From assembly GCA_963799065.1 (NCBI GenBank), contig CAWCVJ010000003.1, positions 558,001 through 622,000 on the forward strand: DNA of 64,000 bases, given 5' to 3'. This document shows, piece after piece, positions 35,730 through 43,606 of this stretch. Positions within the stretch are counted from its first letter, which is position 1. Each line of letters opens with the position of its first letter. This stretch comes from JAJPHW01 sp963799065 (GTDB lineage Bacteria; Acidobacteriota; Terriglobia; Terriglobales; Acidobacteriaceae). The notes beneath the pieces are model-generated. The model had not been told where the DNA came from, did not search any database, and was given only the letters and a program-made list of their open reading frames with translations. Both the position numbers and the translations under genes were made by a program.

Positions 35730-36131
35730 TTAGACTCTTCTTCCTAACTTCTTACGGACGGTTGGCGCTCTCCTGGAGTCTGGATCAGGGATTGAAGCGG
35801 GAGTGGAGCGAGTTGGCCGCTGGAGCTTAGAATTCATTCCGTCAAGGTGCAGGTTGGGCTTTCGGTGGAGCAGTTTCAACAAAACACCTACAGGGTTGTC
35901 CTTGTCTAAAGGGTGCCGCAGGGGCAGATCCGGACGCACTGCATAGCGATTCCGCCTTCCTACTTTCGAGTGTTCCAAATATCCCTCGTCAATCAAGTCG
36001 GCGACAATTCTTTGGGCAGAGCGTTCCGTGATGCCGACTTTGGCCGCGACTTCCACCATCCGGATATTGGGGTCGGCCGCGATGCAGAGAAAGACGTGAC
36101 CATAGTTGGTGAGGAACGTCCAGTTTTCCAT
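35730..36131 (-). CDS. Winged helix-turn-helix regulator
   Basis: 133 residues. The first 75 form a MarR/ArsR-like winged helix (NYGHVFLCIAADPNIRMVEVAAKVGITERSAQRIVADLIDEGYLEHSKVGRRNRYAV), which begins at residue 1 without an upstream domain. The basic C-terminal tail (from about 95) is Pro/Arg/Ser-rich and disordered. Single-domain regulators of this kind usually lack a ligand pocket of their own. It is divergent from the isocitrate dehydrogenase gene, 47 bp away, and so may control it. Confidence 0.82.
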   Translation of the reverse strand: MENWTFLTNYGHVFLCIAADPNIRMVEVAAKVGITERSAQRIVADLIDEGYLEHSKVGRRNRYAVRPDLPLRHPLDKDNPVGVLLKLLHRKPNLHLDGMNSKLQRPTRSTPASIPDPDSRRAPTVRKKLGRRV

Positions 36132-36178
36132 GAAGCACCTATTGTGGCATATCGAACGCCTTGCGAAACACGAAATAC

Positions 36179-37681
36179 ATGTCGTATATTGAAAAGGCGA
36201 TTGCAGCCAACTTTCAACGATTAAGGAGAACGGCTCTGTCTCAAACCACCAGCATCACCGTCGCCTATGGCGATGGCGTCGGCCCGGAAATCATGGAAAC
36301 TACACTTTTTGCGCTCCGCGAAGCGGGCGCCCAACTGCGGCTTGAAACCATTGAAATAGGCGAAGGAGTCTACAAGCGCGGACATACGTCGGGCATTGAG
36401 CCGTCGTCGTGGGACTCATTGCGCCGCACCAAAGTCTTTTTGAAGGCTCCGATCACGACCCCGCAGGGAGGCGGTTTCAAGAGCTTGAATGTCACCATCC
36501 GTAAGACTCTGGGACTTTTCGCCAATGTGCGGCCTTGCGTGTCGTATCACCCCGTGATTGCAACCAAGCACCCGGTCATGGATGTCGTGATCGTGCGGGA
36601 GAACGAAGAAGACCTGTACGCCGGCATCGAACACCGTGAGACCGATCAGGTGATGCAATGCCTGAAGCTGATCACGCGGCCGGGCTGCGAGAAAATCGTG
36701 CGCTATGCCTTTGAATACGCCAAACGCAATCATCGAAAGAAGGTGACTTGTTTTACCAAAGACAACATCATGAAGCTTACCGACGGCCTGTTCCACAGGG
36801 TCTTCGATGAGATCGCCAGGGAATATCCCGACATTGCCAATGAGCACTGGATCGTCGACATTGGAGCGGCCCGGTTGGCGGATACGCCGGAGGTGTTCGA
36901 GGTGATGGTGATGCCCAATCTGTATGGCGACATCCTTTCGGACGTTGCGGCTCAGATTACGGGTTCGATCGGCCTGGCGGGATCGGCCAACATTGGCGAG
37001 CATGTGGCCATGTTCGAAGCGATTCACGGGTCTGCGCCGGCGCTGGCCGGGCAGAATGTTGCGAATCCAGCGGGGCTGCTGCTGAGCGCGGTGATGATGC
37101 TGGTGCACATTGGGCAGAGTGAAGTTGCCGGGCGCGTCCACAATGCCTTCCTGCGCACGATTGAGGAGGGGATTCACACGTTCGATATTTTCCGCGAGGG
37201 CGTGAGCGTGCAGAGAGTGGGAACGGCAGAGTTCGGCAAGGCCGTCGTTGCACGTTTAGGGCAGTTGCCGCAGAGCCTGAAGCCAGTGCAGTACAAGCTC
37301 GCGGATCGTCCGATTCAGGCGCATTACACGCCCAGAAAGCCCGCCGAAAAGAAACTCGTTGGCGTCGATATTTTCCTGGATTGGCGACAGGGTAAACCGG
37401 ACGAACTGGCGGAAAGACTGCGCCAAGTCGAGTGCGACGGATTCCAATTGAATATGATTACCAACCGCGGGGTGAAGGTTTGGCCGGCGGGCGTGCCGGA
37501 GACGTTTTGCACCGATCACTGGCGCTGCCGGTTTACTCAGGCCAATGGGAATGGAGTGACTCATCGGCAGATTATCGGATTGATGGGGCGGATCGAGCAG
37601 GCGGGCCTCGATTTCATCAAGACGGAGCATCTGTGCACCTTCGACGGGGAGCCAGGATTCTCTCTCGGTCAAGGCCAGTGA
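36179..37681 (+). CDS. icd: Isocitrate dehydrogenase (NADP-type, long bacterial form)
   Basis: 500 residues if the ATG at 36179 is used. That ATG lacks a ribosome site. AAGGAGAA at 36223-36230 instead points to a CTG at 36236, which would give 481 residues, the usual length of this Thermus-like class. The active-site phrases are present: TIRKTLGLFANVRPC, RENEEDLYAGIEHR, KDNIMKLTDGLF, DIGAARLADTPEVFEVMVMPNLYGDILSDVAAQITGSIGLAGSANIG and HGSAPALAGQNVANPAG. The 140-residue C-terminal extension is typical. The enzyme makes 2-oxoglutarate in the TCA cycle. Confidence 0.93.
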   Translation: MSYIEKAIAANFQRLRRTALSQTTSITVAYGDGVGPEIMETTLFALREAGAQLRLETIEIGEGVYKRGHTSGIEPSSWDSLRRTKVFLKAPITTPQGGGFKSLNVTIRKTLGLFANVRPCVSYHPVIATKHPVMDVVIVRENEEDLYAGIEHRETDQVMQCLKLITRPGCEKIVRYAFEYAKRNHRKKVTCFTKDNIMKLTDGLFHRVFDEIAREYPDIANEHWIVDIGAARLADTPEVFEVMVMPNLYGDILSDVAAQITGSIGLAGSANIGEHVAMFEAIHGSAPALAGQNVANPAGLLLSAVMMLVHIGQSEVAGRVHNAFLRTIEEGIHTFDIFREGVSVQRVGTAEFGKAVVARLGQLPQSLKPVQYKLADRPIQAHYTPRKPAEKKLVGVDIFLDWRQGKPDELAERLRQVECDGFQLNMITNRGVKVWPAGVPETFCTDHWRCRFTQANGNGVTHRQIIGLMGRIEQAGLDFIKTEHLCTFDGEPGFSLGQGQ

Positions 37682-37763
37682 TGATCCATTGGTCCTCGTA
37701 GGCCAGCGCAGTCGAGCACTTGTTGGGGCCTTCTACCAGGCCGAGTGTATCCCCGGCGATGGT

Positions 37764-38345
37764 TCAAATTCGCCGAAGCCTTGTCTGGCTGTTCTTAGGC
37801 CTTACAAACCTGGGCCTGACAAACTTGGGCCTGGAAAACTTGAGCCCCTCCCTGGAAAAAAGATAAGGTTCTCCGATGAGGCTGGAATAGCGGGAGGCTA
37901 ATTGGCGCCATGAAGCTCGCATCTCCGCGGCGGGCGCGGCTTGCGCAAAGACCGGGAGAAAGCTGCCGCTTTCAGTGGATGAGGTCATGGCAGCGGCCGG
38001 AACAACCAGCGTTCTGAGAACCGCATGGCGTCTTTCATCCGGGCGCAATTCCCCTTGCAGGGCGCACCCTTCCAGCCAGCACAGCGTCCAAATCCCGGAG
38101 CAAGAGATGGATTTCAAGACGCCGACCTCGGGCTCCAGGGTCTGGGAAGGAAGTCTCTCTGTCCGAGCGTGAAAACAGGAAGGTAGATCACGCTCCAGGT
38201 ACTCGTTCACCCAAATTCCCACTAAGTCAGTCTGGCCATCGGATTCGGAAGCGGCTCGTTCGTGTGCGAGGAATCGTTCGACCAACGAAAGCGAAGGGTC
38301 GATGTCGCCAAAGCTACGCACCAGGAGCAGTTGCGCCTTTGTCAT
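37764..38345 (-). CDS. Doubtful ORF in the gap after isocitrate dehydrogenase
   Basis: 193 residues if started at the ATG 38345; two more ATGs lie just upstream. The N-terminal part (MTKAQLLLVRSFGDIDPSLSLVERFLAHER) looks protein-like. The middle is rich in Ser, Cys and Trp in an unusual way, and the end runs through a tandem 15-bp repeat, which gives KFSRP-KFVRP-RFVRP. There is no known motif. It could be a real small regulator or a chance frame. The other strand also has an open frame through the repeat. An AT-rich palindrome stands at its start. Confidence 0.3.
   Translation of the reverse strand: MTKAQLLLVRSFGDIDPSLSLVERFLAHERAASESDGQTDLVGIWVNEYLERDLPSCFHARTERLPSQTLEPEVGVLKSISCSGIWTLCWLEGCALQGELRPDERRHAVLRTLVVPAAAMTSSTESGSFLPVFAQAAPAAEMRASWRQLASRYSSLIGEPYLFSREGLKFSRPKFVRPRFVRPKNSQTRLRRI
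37798..37842. repeat. Tandem repeat, 3 x 15 bp
   Basis: Three 15-bp units in a row: GGCCTTACAAACCTG, GGCCTGACAAACTTG and GGCCTGGAAAACTTG. The period is a multiple of three, so both strands stay open and read as pentapeptide repeats. Confidence 0.75.
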
Positions 38346-38381
38346 ATACGACATATATAACATGAGTTACATATCGTATAT
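38344..38381. promoter_or_regulatory. AT-rich imperfect palindrome (operator candidate)
   Basis: ATATACGA at 38344-38351 and TCGTATAT at 38374-38381 are perfect inverted arms inside a larger AT-rich imperfect palindrome. It stands out sharply from the GC-rich context. The same TCGTATAT occurs in front of the isocitrate dehydrogenase at 36182-36189. Confidence 0.4.
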
Positions 38382-38483
38382 TACTTTTTTAATCGTGATG
38401 GGAGCCTGGTCGAGAGGATAAGCTCCGACGGATGTATATGGGTAGTCGCGAATCAACCGGGTGTTCCGAGTCAGAAAACCCGC

Positions 38484-38921
38484 CTACTGCGCCACCGGAC
38501 TCTGAAGCTTGTCGATGTTGCGCGAGTTCTCAATGGCGACCGCGGCATAGTCGCAGAGGGATTGCAGGAAGAACTGCTCCATGTCGTTGAAGTGGGCGAG
38601 ATTGGCGTTGATTAACTGAACCACTCCCACGATGCGACGTTCGGAGCGCAATGGCATGCAGACGATGGAGCGAGTTTCCCACTTGGTGAGTTCGTCTACG
38701 CGCTTGGCGAAGCGTGGGTCTTTGCTTACGTCGGGAACGATGACATTCTCGCCATGCTGGGCGACGTAGCCAGCGATCCCCTCACCCATCTTGAGTCGGA
38801 CTTTCTTCAAAGCCTCGGCGGCAGGGCCTACGGCGAGGGCGAAGTAGAGCTCGTTGCGTTCTTCGTCGATGAGGAGAAGCGACCAGTTGTCGGGGCGGAA
38901 GTATTCCGCCATCTTCTCCAT
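38484..38921 (-). CDS. GAF-domain protein, partial copy of the upstream GAF-GGDEF gene
   Basis: 145 residues, a single GAF domain (YFRPDNWSLLLIDEERNELYFALAV ... GEGIAGYVAQHGENVIVPDVSKDPRFAKRVDE ... ETRSIVCMPLRSERRIVGVVQLIN). It is closely similar to residues of the upstream cyclase at both the DNA and protein level, but stops before a GGDEF domain. Similarity continues upstream of the ATG in an out-of-frame stretch overlapping the end of the cyclase gene. There is no ribosome site before the ATG, so expression as a separate protein is uncertain. Confidence 0.7.
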   Translation of the reverse strand: MEKMAEYFRPDNWSLLLIDEERNELYFALAVGPAAEALKKVRLKMGEGIAGYVAQHGENVIVPDVSKDPRFAKRVDELTKWETRSIVCMPLRSERRIVGVVQLINANLAHFNDMEQFFLQSLCDYAAVAIENSRNIDKLQSPVAQ

Positions 38922-38941
38922 GATGGTTTGGAGCGTGGCGT

Positions 38942-39994
38942 CTATTTCATCACTCCGCGTTGTGCGATGCCGATGTTATCGCGGCTGGTGTTTTTGACCA
39001 GGTACATCATTTCGTCGGCCTGGCGGATGATGTCATGCGGGGTCTTGGCGTCGTGCGGATACGTCGCTACGCCCATGGAAGCGCGGACATTGATATTCAA
39101 ACCTTCCTCGCGGCAGAACATGCTGGTGCGAAGGCTATCGCGCAGCCGCTTGGCCACAACCAGCGCAGCGTCTTTGCTGGTCTGGGGCAACAGCACGACG
39201 AATTCGTCTCCGCCATAGCGGAAAGCATAGTCGATCAAGCGCAGCTGCGCCTTGATCAGGTATCCGATTTCGGCCAGGAGTTGGCTTCCGATCAAGTGGC
39301 CGTGAGTGTCATTGACCTGCTTGAAATGGTCGAGATCGATGAAGACGACCGTGAACTCGTAGTTAAACCGCGACGAGCGATAGACCTCGGTTTCGAGGGT
39401 CTTATAAAGATGCCGGGCATTGTAGAGGCCGGTGCAGTCGTCGGTGATGGTGAGTTCCTGAATGCGCTCGACCGCGCGGGCGTTTTCAATCGCAATGGAA
39501 GCGTAGTCGGAGAGCGACTGAAGGAAAAACTGCTCCTTCTCGCCAAAGTTCGCCATGTCCACGTTGACCAGCTGAATCACGCCCAGGATGCGCAAGCGTG
39601 AGCGCAGGGGGATGCAGATGATGGAGCGGGTTTCCCACTTGGTCATTTCGTCGATGCGCCTGGCGAAACGGGGATCGTTCACGACGTCGGGAACGATGAG
39701 ATTCTCGCCGTGCTTGGCGACATAGCCCGCGATGCCCTCGCCGATCTTCAGGCGAACATTTTTCAAGGCTTCAGCCGCGGTGCCGACTGCGATGGCGAAA
39801 TAGAGCTCTTCGCGTTCTTCATCGACCATCAGGAGCGACCAATTTTCGGGGCGGAAGTATTCAGCCATCTTCTCCATGATGGTTTGGAGAATGGAATCGA
39901 GGTCAAGGGACGAGGTCAGGGCTTTGGCAACATCATGAAAGATGTTGAGTTCAAGACTCTGCCGGTTCAACATGGCCCCCGTGGCCTGGCTCAT
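38942..39994 (-). CDS. Diguanylate cyclase with GAF sensor (GAF-GGDEF)
   Basis: 350 residues from the ATG at 39994, which has GAGGGGA at good distance; longer starts lack one. The GAF domain (about 25-165) senses a small ligand. The GGDEF domain (about 180-345) has FRYGGDEFVVLLP intact. The inhibitory site RLID lies five residues before the GGDEF motif, so feedback by c-di-GMP is expected. The protein is cytoplasmic. A GAF-only copy follows on the same strand, 20 bp downstream. Confidence 0.93.
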   Translation of the reverse strand: MSQATGAMLNRQSLELNIFHDVAKALTSSLDLDSILQTIMEKMAEYFRPENWSLLMVDEEREELYFAIAVGTAAEALKNVRLKIGEGIAGYVAKHGENLIVPDVVNDPRFARRIDEMTKWETRSIICIPLRSRLRILGVIQLVNVDMANFGEKEQFFLQSLSDYASIAIENARAVERIQELTITDDCTGLYNARHLYKTLETEVYRSSRFNYEFTVVFIDLDHFKQVNDTHGHLIGSQLLAEIGYLIKAQLRLIDYAFRYGGDEFVVLLPQTSKDAALVVAKRLRDSLRTSMFCREEGLNINVRASMGVATYPHDAKTPHDIIRQADEMMYLVKNTSRDNIGIAQRGVMK

Positions 39995-40191
39995 GAAAAA
40001 GTCCCCTCGAAAAGGCACCGCAAGTTCCATGATTATAGGTTCGGAGGGGTGGGTGGGCAATGCACCATTGGTAACATGTACCGTCGGGTGGGGCTTAAGC
40101 GGAAGATTCGAGACCCGAGAGGCTTCTAACGAGGGACGGAGCTGCGCCCGATTCTGATAGGCTCAAGCGAGGTGATTTTCACCAGGCTCCC

Positions 40192-40662
40192 ATGCTATTG
40201 GTACTGTGTTTTCTGATAGGCGCGATTACCGGGCTTCGCTCGATGACGGCCCCGGCGGCGGTTTGTTGGGGCGCGCATCTGGGGTGGCTGCATTTTGCCG
40301 GAACTAGATTTGCCTTTTTGGATCATCCGGCTTCGCTGATTGTTTTTACAGTGTTCGCCCTGGGCGAACTGGTGGCGGATAAGCTGCCGAAGACTCCTGC
40401 TCGAACTGCGCCGCCGGGGCTGATCACGCGGATCGTGTTCGGAGCGGCGTGTGCGGTGGCGCTGGCGATGAGCGCGGGCGCCGCCCTGCTGGTCGCGGGA
40501 TTGATTGGCGTGGTTGGCGCGCTGGTCGGAACGTTCGGGGGCTATCACATTCGTCGTGCGCTGGTGCTCCGGGCGCACCTGCCTGATTTCGCCGTGGCCG
40601 TCGTCGAGGACCTGATTGCGATTGGCGGCGGGTTGCTGATGGTCGCGCATGTGTCTGTGTAG
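40192..40662 (+). CDS. DUF4126-family membrane protein
   Basis: 156 residues. It has four to five hydrophobic segments with the family's conserved opening GAITGLRSMTAPAAVCWGAHLGWL, a Gly-rich middle (VGALVGTFGGYHIRR) and the closing acidic VVEDLIAIGGG. The function is unknown. It is the first gene of a likely two-gene unit with the flavin disulfide reductase, which begins 21 bp downstream. Confidence 0.85.
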   Translation: MLLVLCFLIGAITGLRSMTAPAAVCWGAHLGWLHFAGTRFAFLDHPASLIVFTVFALGELVADKLPKTPARTAPPGLITRIVFGAACAVALAMSAGAALLVAGLIGVVGALVGTFGGYHIRRALVLRAHLPDFAVAVVEDLIAIGGGLLMVAHVSV

Positions 40663-40683
40663 TCTTTGGCGAAAGAATTTCGT

Positions 40684-42099
40684 ATGACAGAATCATCCTC
40701 CCTCAGCACGGATAAGCCGACGCATTACGATGCGATCATCATCGGTTCCGGGCAAGCGGGCAATCCGCTCGCGGTGGCACTCTCCGATAAAGGCATGCGC
40801 ACGGCCATGATTGAGTGCGCGGCCATTGGCGGGACTTGCGTCAACTACGGATGCACTCCGACGAAGACGATGGTGGCCAGCGCGGAGCTCGCCTATCAGG
40901 GGCGTCGGGCGGCGGAGTACGGAATCCGCTTGGGCGAAGTTTCTGTGGATATGGCGGCGGTTCGCGAACGCAAGCGCGGTGTGGTCAGGAGGTGGCGCGA
41001 GGGCAGTGAAAAACGGCTCGAAACCGCCCAACGGGTTGAGGTCATGCACGGCGAAGCGTCGTTTTCCGGACCGAAACAGGTTCGAGTGCGCCTGAATGCA
41101 GGAGGTGAGCGAACCCTCTTTTCGGATTTAATTGTGATCGACACTGGTTTGACGGCGAGTATTCCTGCGATCCCAGGTATGGACGCTGTTCCTTATCTGG
41201 ACAATGTCAGCATTATGGAGCTGGGCGAGGTGCCGGAGCATTTGCTGGTCATGGGTGGCGGCTACATTGGGCTGGAGTTTGGTCAGATGTTCCGGCGCTT
41301 CGGGAGCCGCGTGACCATCGCTCAGCACGGGAAGCAGCTACTGACCGGAGAGGATGAAGACATTGCCGATGCCATTGCCGCGATTCTGAAAGAAGACGGA
41401 ATCGAAATTTTACTGGAAGCAACGCCTCACTCAGTGTCAAGTTCGGATGGGAAATTGCACCTAGTGGGCAGTAGCCGAGGCCAGGCTGTGACGCTGGAAG
41501 GCACACACTTATTGGTTGCGACTGGGCGTCATCCCAACACCGAAAAGCTCAACCTGCAAGCTGCAGGCGTGGCCACGGACGACCGCGGCTACGTTCGCGT
41601 AAACGGCAAGCTGGAAACATCCGTTCCGGGGATTTACGCGGTCGGGGATGTCAACGGGGGGCCGGCGTTCACACATGTCTCCTATGACGACTACAGAATC
41701 CTGAAGGCCAATCTGTTGGACGGGGGCGATCGAAGCACCGCGGGGCGGTTCATCCCATGGTGCCTGTTTATCGATCCCCAATTTGGCCGTATTGGGCTGA
41801 GTGAGTTAGAAGCGCGAGCGCAAGGCAAAGGGGTTCGTGTGGCCAAGCTGCCGATGACTTCGGTGGCTCGGGCCGTGGAAACCGGCAAAACCCGCGGTTT
41901 TATGAAGGCGCTGGTGGATACTGAAACAGACGAAATTCTGGGTGCGGCGATTCTTGGCGAGGGCGGCGGCGAAATCATGTCCATGATTCAGATTGCCATG
42001 ATGGGCAAGCTCCAATACACAGCGTTGCAGAGTGCCATCCTGGCCCACCCCACCTTAGCGGAGTCCCTGAATAACTTGTTTAGCAAGATCGAGAAGTGA
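40684..42099 (+). CDS. Pyridine nucleotide-disulfide oxidoreductase (mercuric reductase/LPD-like)
   Basis: 471 residues from the ATG at 40684. The Rossmann motif DAIIIGSGQAGNPLAVAL opens the FAD-binding domain. The redox pair is GGTCVNYGCTPTK. An NAD(P)-binding GGGYIGLEFGQMFRRFG lies near 200, GIYAVGDVNGGPAF marks the second FAD site, and the C-terminal dimer domain has HPTLAE with the active His. This is a class I flavoprotein of the mercuric-reductase/dihydrolipoamide-dehydrogenase type. It lacks an N-terminal heavy-metal domain, and no lipoyl-dehydrogenase partner genes are near, so the disulfide substrate is open. Confidence 0.9.
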   Translation: MTESSSLSTDKPTHYDAIIIGSGQAGNPLAVALSDKGMRTAMIECAAIGGTCVNYGCTPTKTMVASAELAYQGRRAAEYGIRLGEVSVDMAAVRERKRGVVRRWREGSEKRLETAQRVEVMHGEASFSGPKQVRVRLNAGGERTLFSDLIVIDTGLTASIPAIPGMDAVPYLDNVSIMELGEVPEHLLVMGGGYIGLEFGQMFRRFGSRVTIAQHGKQLLTGEDEDIADAIAAILKEDGIEILLEATPHSVSSSDGKLHLVGSSRGQAVTLEGTHLLVATGRHPNTEKLNLQAAGVATDDRGYVRVNGKLETSVPGIYAVGDVNGGPAFTHVSYDDYRILKANLLDGGDRSTAGRFIPWCLFIDPQFGRIGLSELEARAQGKGVRVAKLPMTSVARAVETGKTRGFMKALVDTETDEILGAAILGEGGGEIMSMIQIAMMGKLQYTALQSAILAHPTLAESLNNLFSKIEK

Positions 42100-42305
42100 T
42101 GGCAAAGCCATTGGGGCCGGCCAGCGGCCCACTAACCCTGCGTTTGCGCCCGCTCACTGAACCTGCCGGAATCTGAGGCAAAATTCATTGCCCGAAGTCC
42201 CGATCTCTGCTAGCCTTTTATAGTTGAAAGAGTGCGCCTAGTGATTATCCTGGTTTGCCCCCACCAGAGTCACACCCCGACTAGATAATTTAAGGAGACA
42301 CGAAT

Positions 42306-43484
42306 TTGTCCACGAAGAACCGCTATCTTTTTACCTCGGAATCTGTGACCGAAGGCCATCCCGATAAGATCGCCGATCAGATTTCCGACGCGATCCTCGA
42401 TGCCTGCCTCACCGACGATCCCACCAGCCGCGTGGCTTGCGAGACGTTGACCGCAACTGGCCTGGTCGTTATCGCCGGCGAAATCACCACCAAGGCGTAT
42501 GTGGACTTCCAGAGCCTGGTGCGCGGGACCATTGCCGCGATTGGCTATAACAACGCGCTTTACGGCTTCGATTCCAACACGTGCGCGGTGATCTCGAGCA
42601 TCAACAAGCAGTCCGGCGACATCGCCATGGGCGTGGACACCGGCGGCGCCGGCGACCAGGGCATGATGTTCGGCTATGCCTGTAACGAGAATGAAGAGTT
42701 GATGCCAACGCCGATCTCGCTGGCGCACAAGCTGACCATGCGTCTCTCTGAGGTGCGCAAGAGCGGCAAGCTGCCTTATTTGCGGCCGGACGGGAAGTCG
42801 CAGGTCACGGTTGAGTACGATGCAAACCACAAGCCCGTGCGGATCGACGCCGTCGTCATCTCGACCCAACACGCGGAAACGGTCGGCAATGACGAGCTGC
42901 GCGCCGACATTCTGAAGCACGTGATTCAAGCCGTGCTACCAGCCCACTTGCTCGATCAAGACACCAAGTACCACATCAATCCTACGGGGCGCTTCGTCAT
43001 CGGCGGTCCCATGGGCGACACCGGATTGACTGGCCGCAAAATCATCGTCGATACCTACGGCGGGATGGGACGGCATGGCGGCGGAGCATTCAGCGGCAAG
43101 GATCCGACAAAAGTCGACCGCTCTGCGGCTTATATGGCGCGTCATATCGCCAAGAACATTGTTGCTGCTGGCCTGGCGGATCGCTGCGAAGTGCAACTCG
43201 CCTATGCGATCGGAGTGGCCGAGCCGGTAAGCGTTTTGGTCGATACTTTCGGTACGGAAAAAGTCGACAAGAACATCATTCCCGATCTGGTGCGGAAACA
43301 CTTCAAGCTCACGCCCAAGGGAATCATTGAATCTCTTAACCTGCGACGGCCGATTTATTGCAAGACGGCGGCCTACGGTCACTTCGGCCGCAACGATAAA
43401 GACTTCACCTGGGAAGCAACCGATAAAGCGTCCAAACTCGCGGCCGATGCTGGAGTCAAGGAGCCGGTCGGAGCGTCGAAGTAA
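42306..43484 (+). CDS. metK: S-adenosylmethionine synthetase
   Basis: 392 residues from a TTG with AAGGAGA just upstream. The MAT signatures are in place: GHPDKIADQISDAILDA at the start, GAGDQGMMFGYACNE and GGGAFSGKDPTKVDRSAAYMAR, with the P-loop-like and metal-binding positions kept. It makes SAM from methionine and ATP. It is followed by ahcY on the same strand, 122 bp away, which together form the methyl-cycle pair. The leader (42100-42305) shows no SAM riboswitch that I can recognise. Confidence 0.97.
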   Translation: MSTKNRYLFTSESVTEGHPDKIADQISDAILDACLTDDPTSRVACETLTATGLVVIAGEITTKAYVDFQSLVRGTIAAIGYNNALYGFDSNTCAVISSINKQSGDIAMGVDTGGAGDQGMMFGYACNENEELMPTPISLAHKLTMRLSEVRKSGKLPYLRPDGKSQVTVEYDANHKPVRIDAVVISTQHAETVGNDELRADILKHVIQAVLPAHLLDQDTKYHINPTGRFVIGGPMGDTGLTGRKIIVDTYGGMGRHGGGAFSGKDPTKVDRSAAYMARHIAKNIVAAGLADRCEVQLAYAIGVAEPVSVLVDTFGTEKVDKNIIPDLVRKHFKLTPKGIIESLNLRRPIYCKTAAYGHFGRNDKDFTWEATDKASKLAADAGVKEPVGASK

Positions 43485-43499
43485 TTGGCATTCCGTAAG

Positions 43500-43531
43500 C
43501 TCACCCTGACCCCAAATAAGGTCAGGGTGAG
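43500..43531 (+). terminator. Strong hairpin between metK and ahcY
   Basis: CTCACCCTGACC and GGTCAGGGTGAG form a perfect 12-pair stem with an eight-base loop. It starts 15 bp after the metK stop. There is no T tract, so it could stop, attenuate or stabilise the message instead of ending it. Confidence 0.6.
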
Positions 43532-43606
43532 TTACCCTAAAGACATTCAACCATTCGTCATAAAACAGAATCATAACCATCGCGTGTAACGCGCCACAGG
43601 AGACAC

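Noticed and set aside
38391..38483. tRNA-like string near 38400 (GCCTGGTCGAGAGGATAAGC)
   Set aside because: It cannot be folded into a cloverleaf with a proper acceptor stem and T arm.
42100..42305. SAM riboswitch before metK
   Set aside because: I looked for the SAM-I, SAM-II and SAM/SAH patterns and could not draw the required pseudoknot or kink-turn. A covariance-model search would decide.
43485..43606. SAH riboswitch before ahcY
   Set aside because: The region holds one long hairpin but not the conserved SAH-aptamer core.
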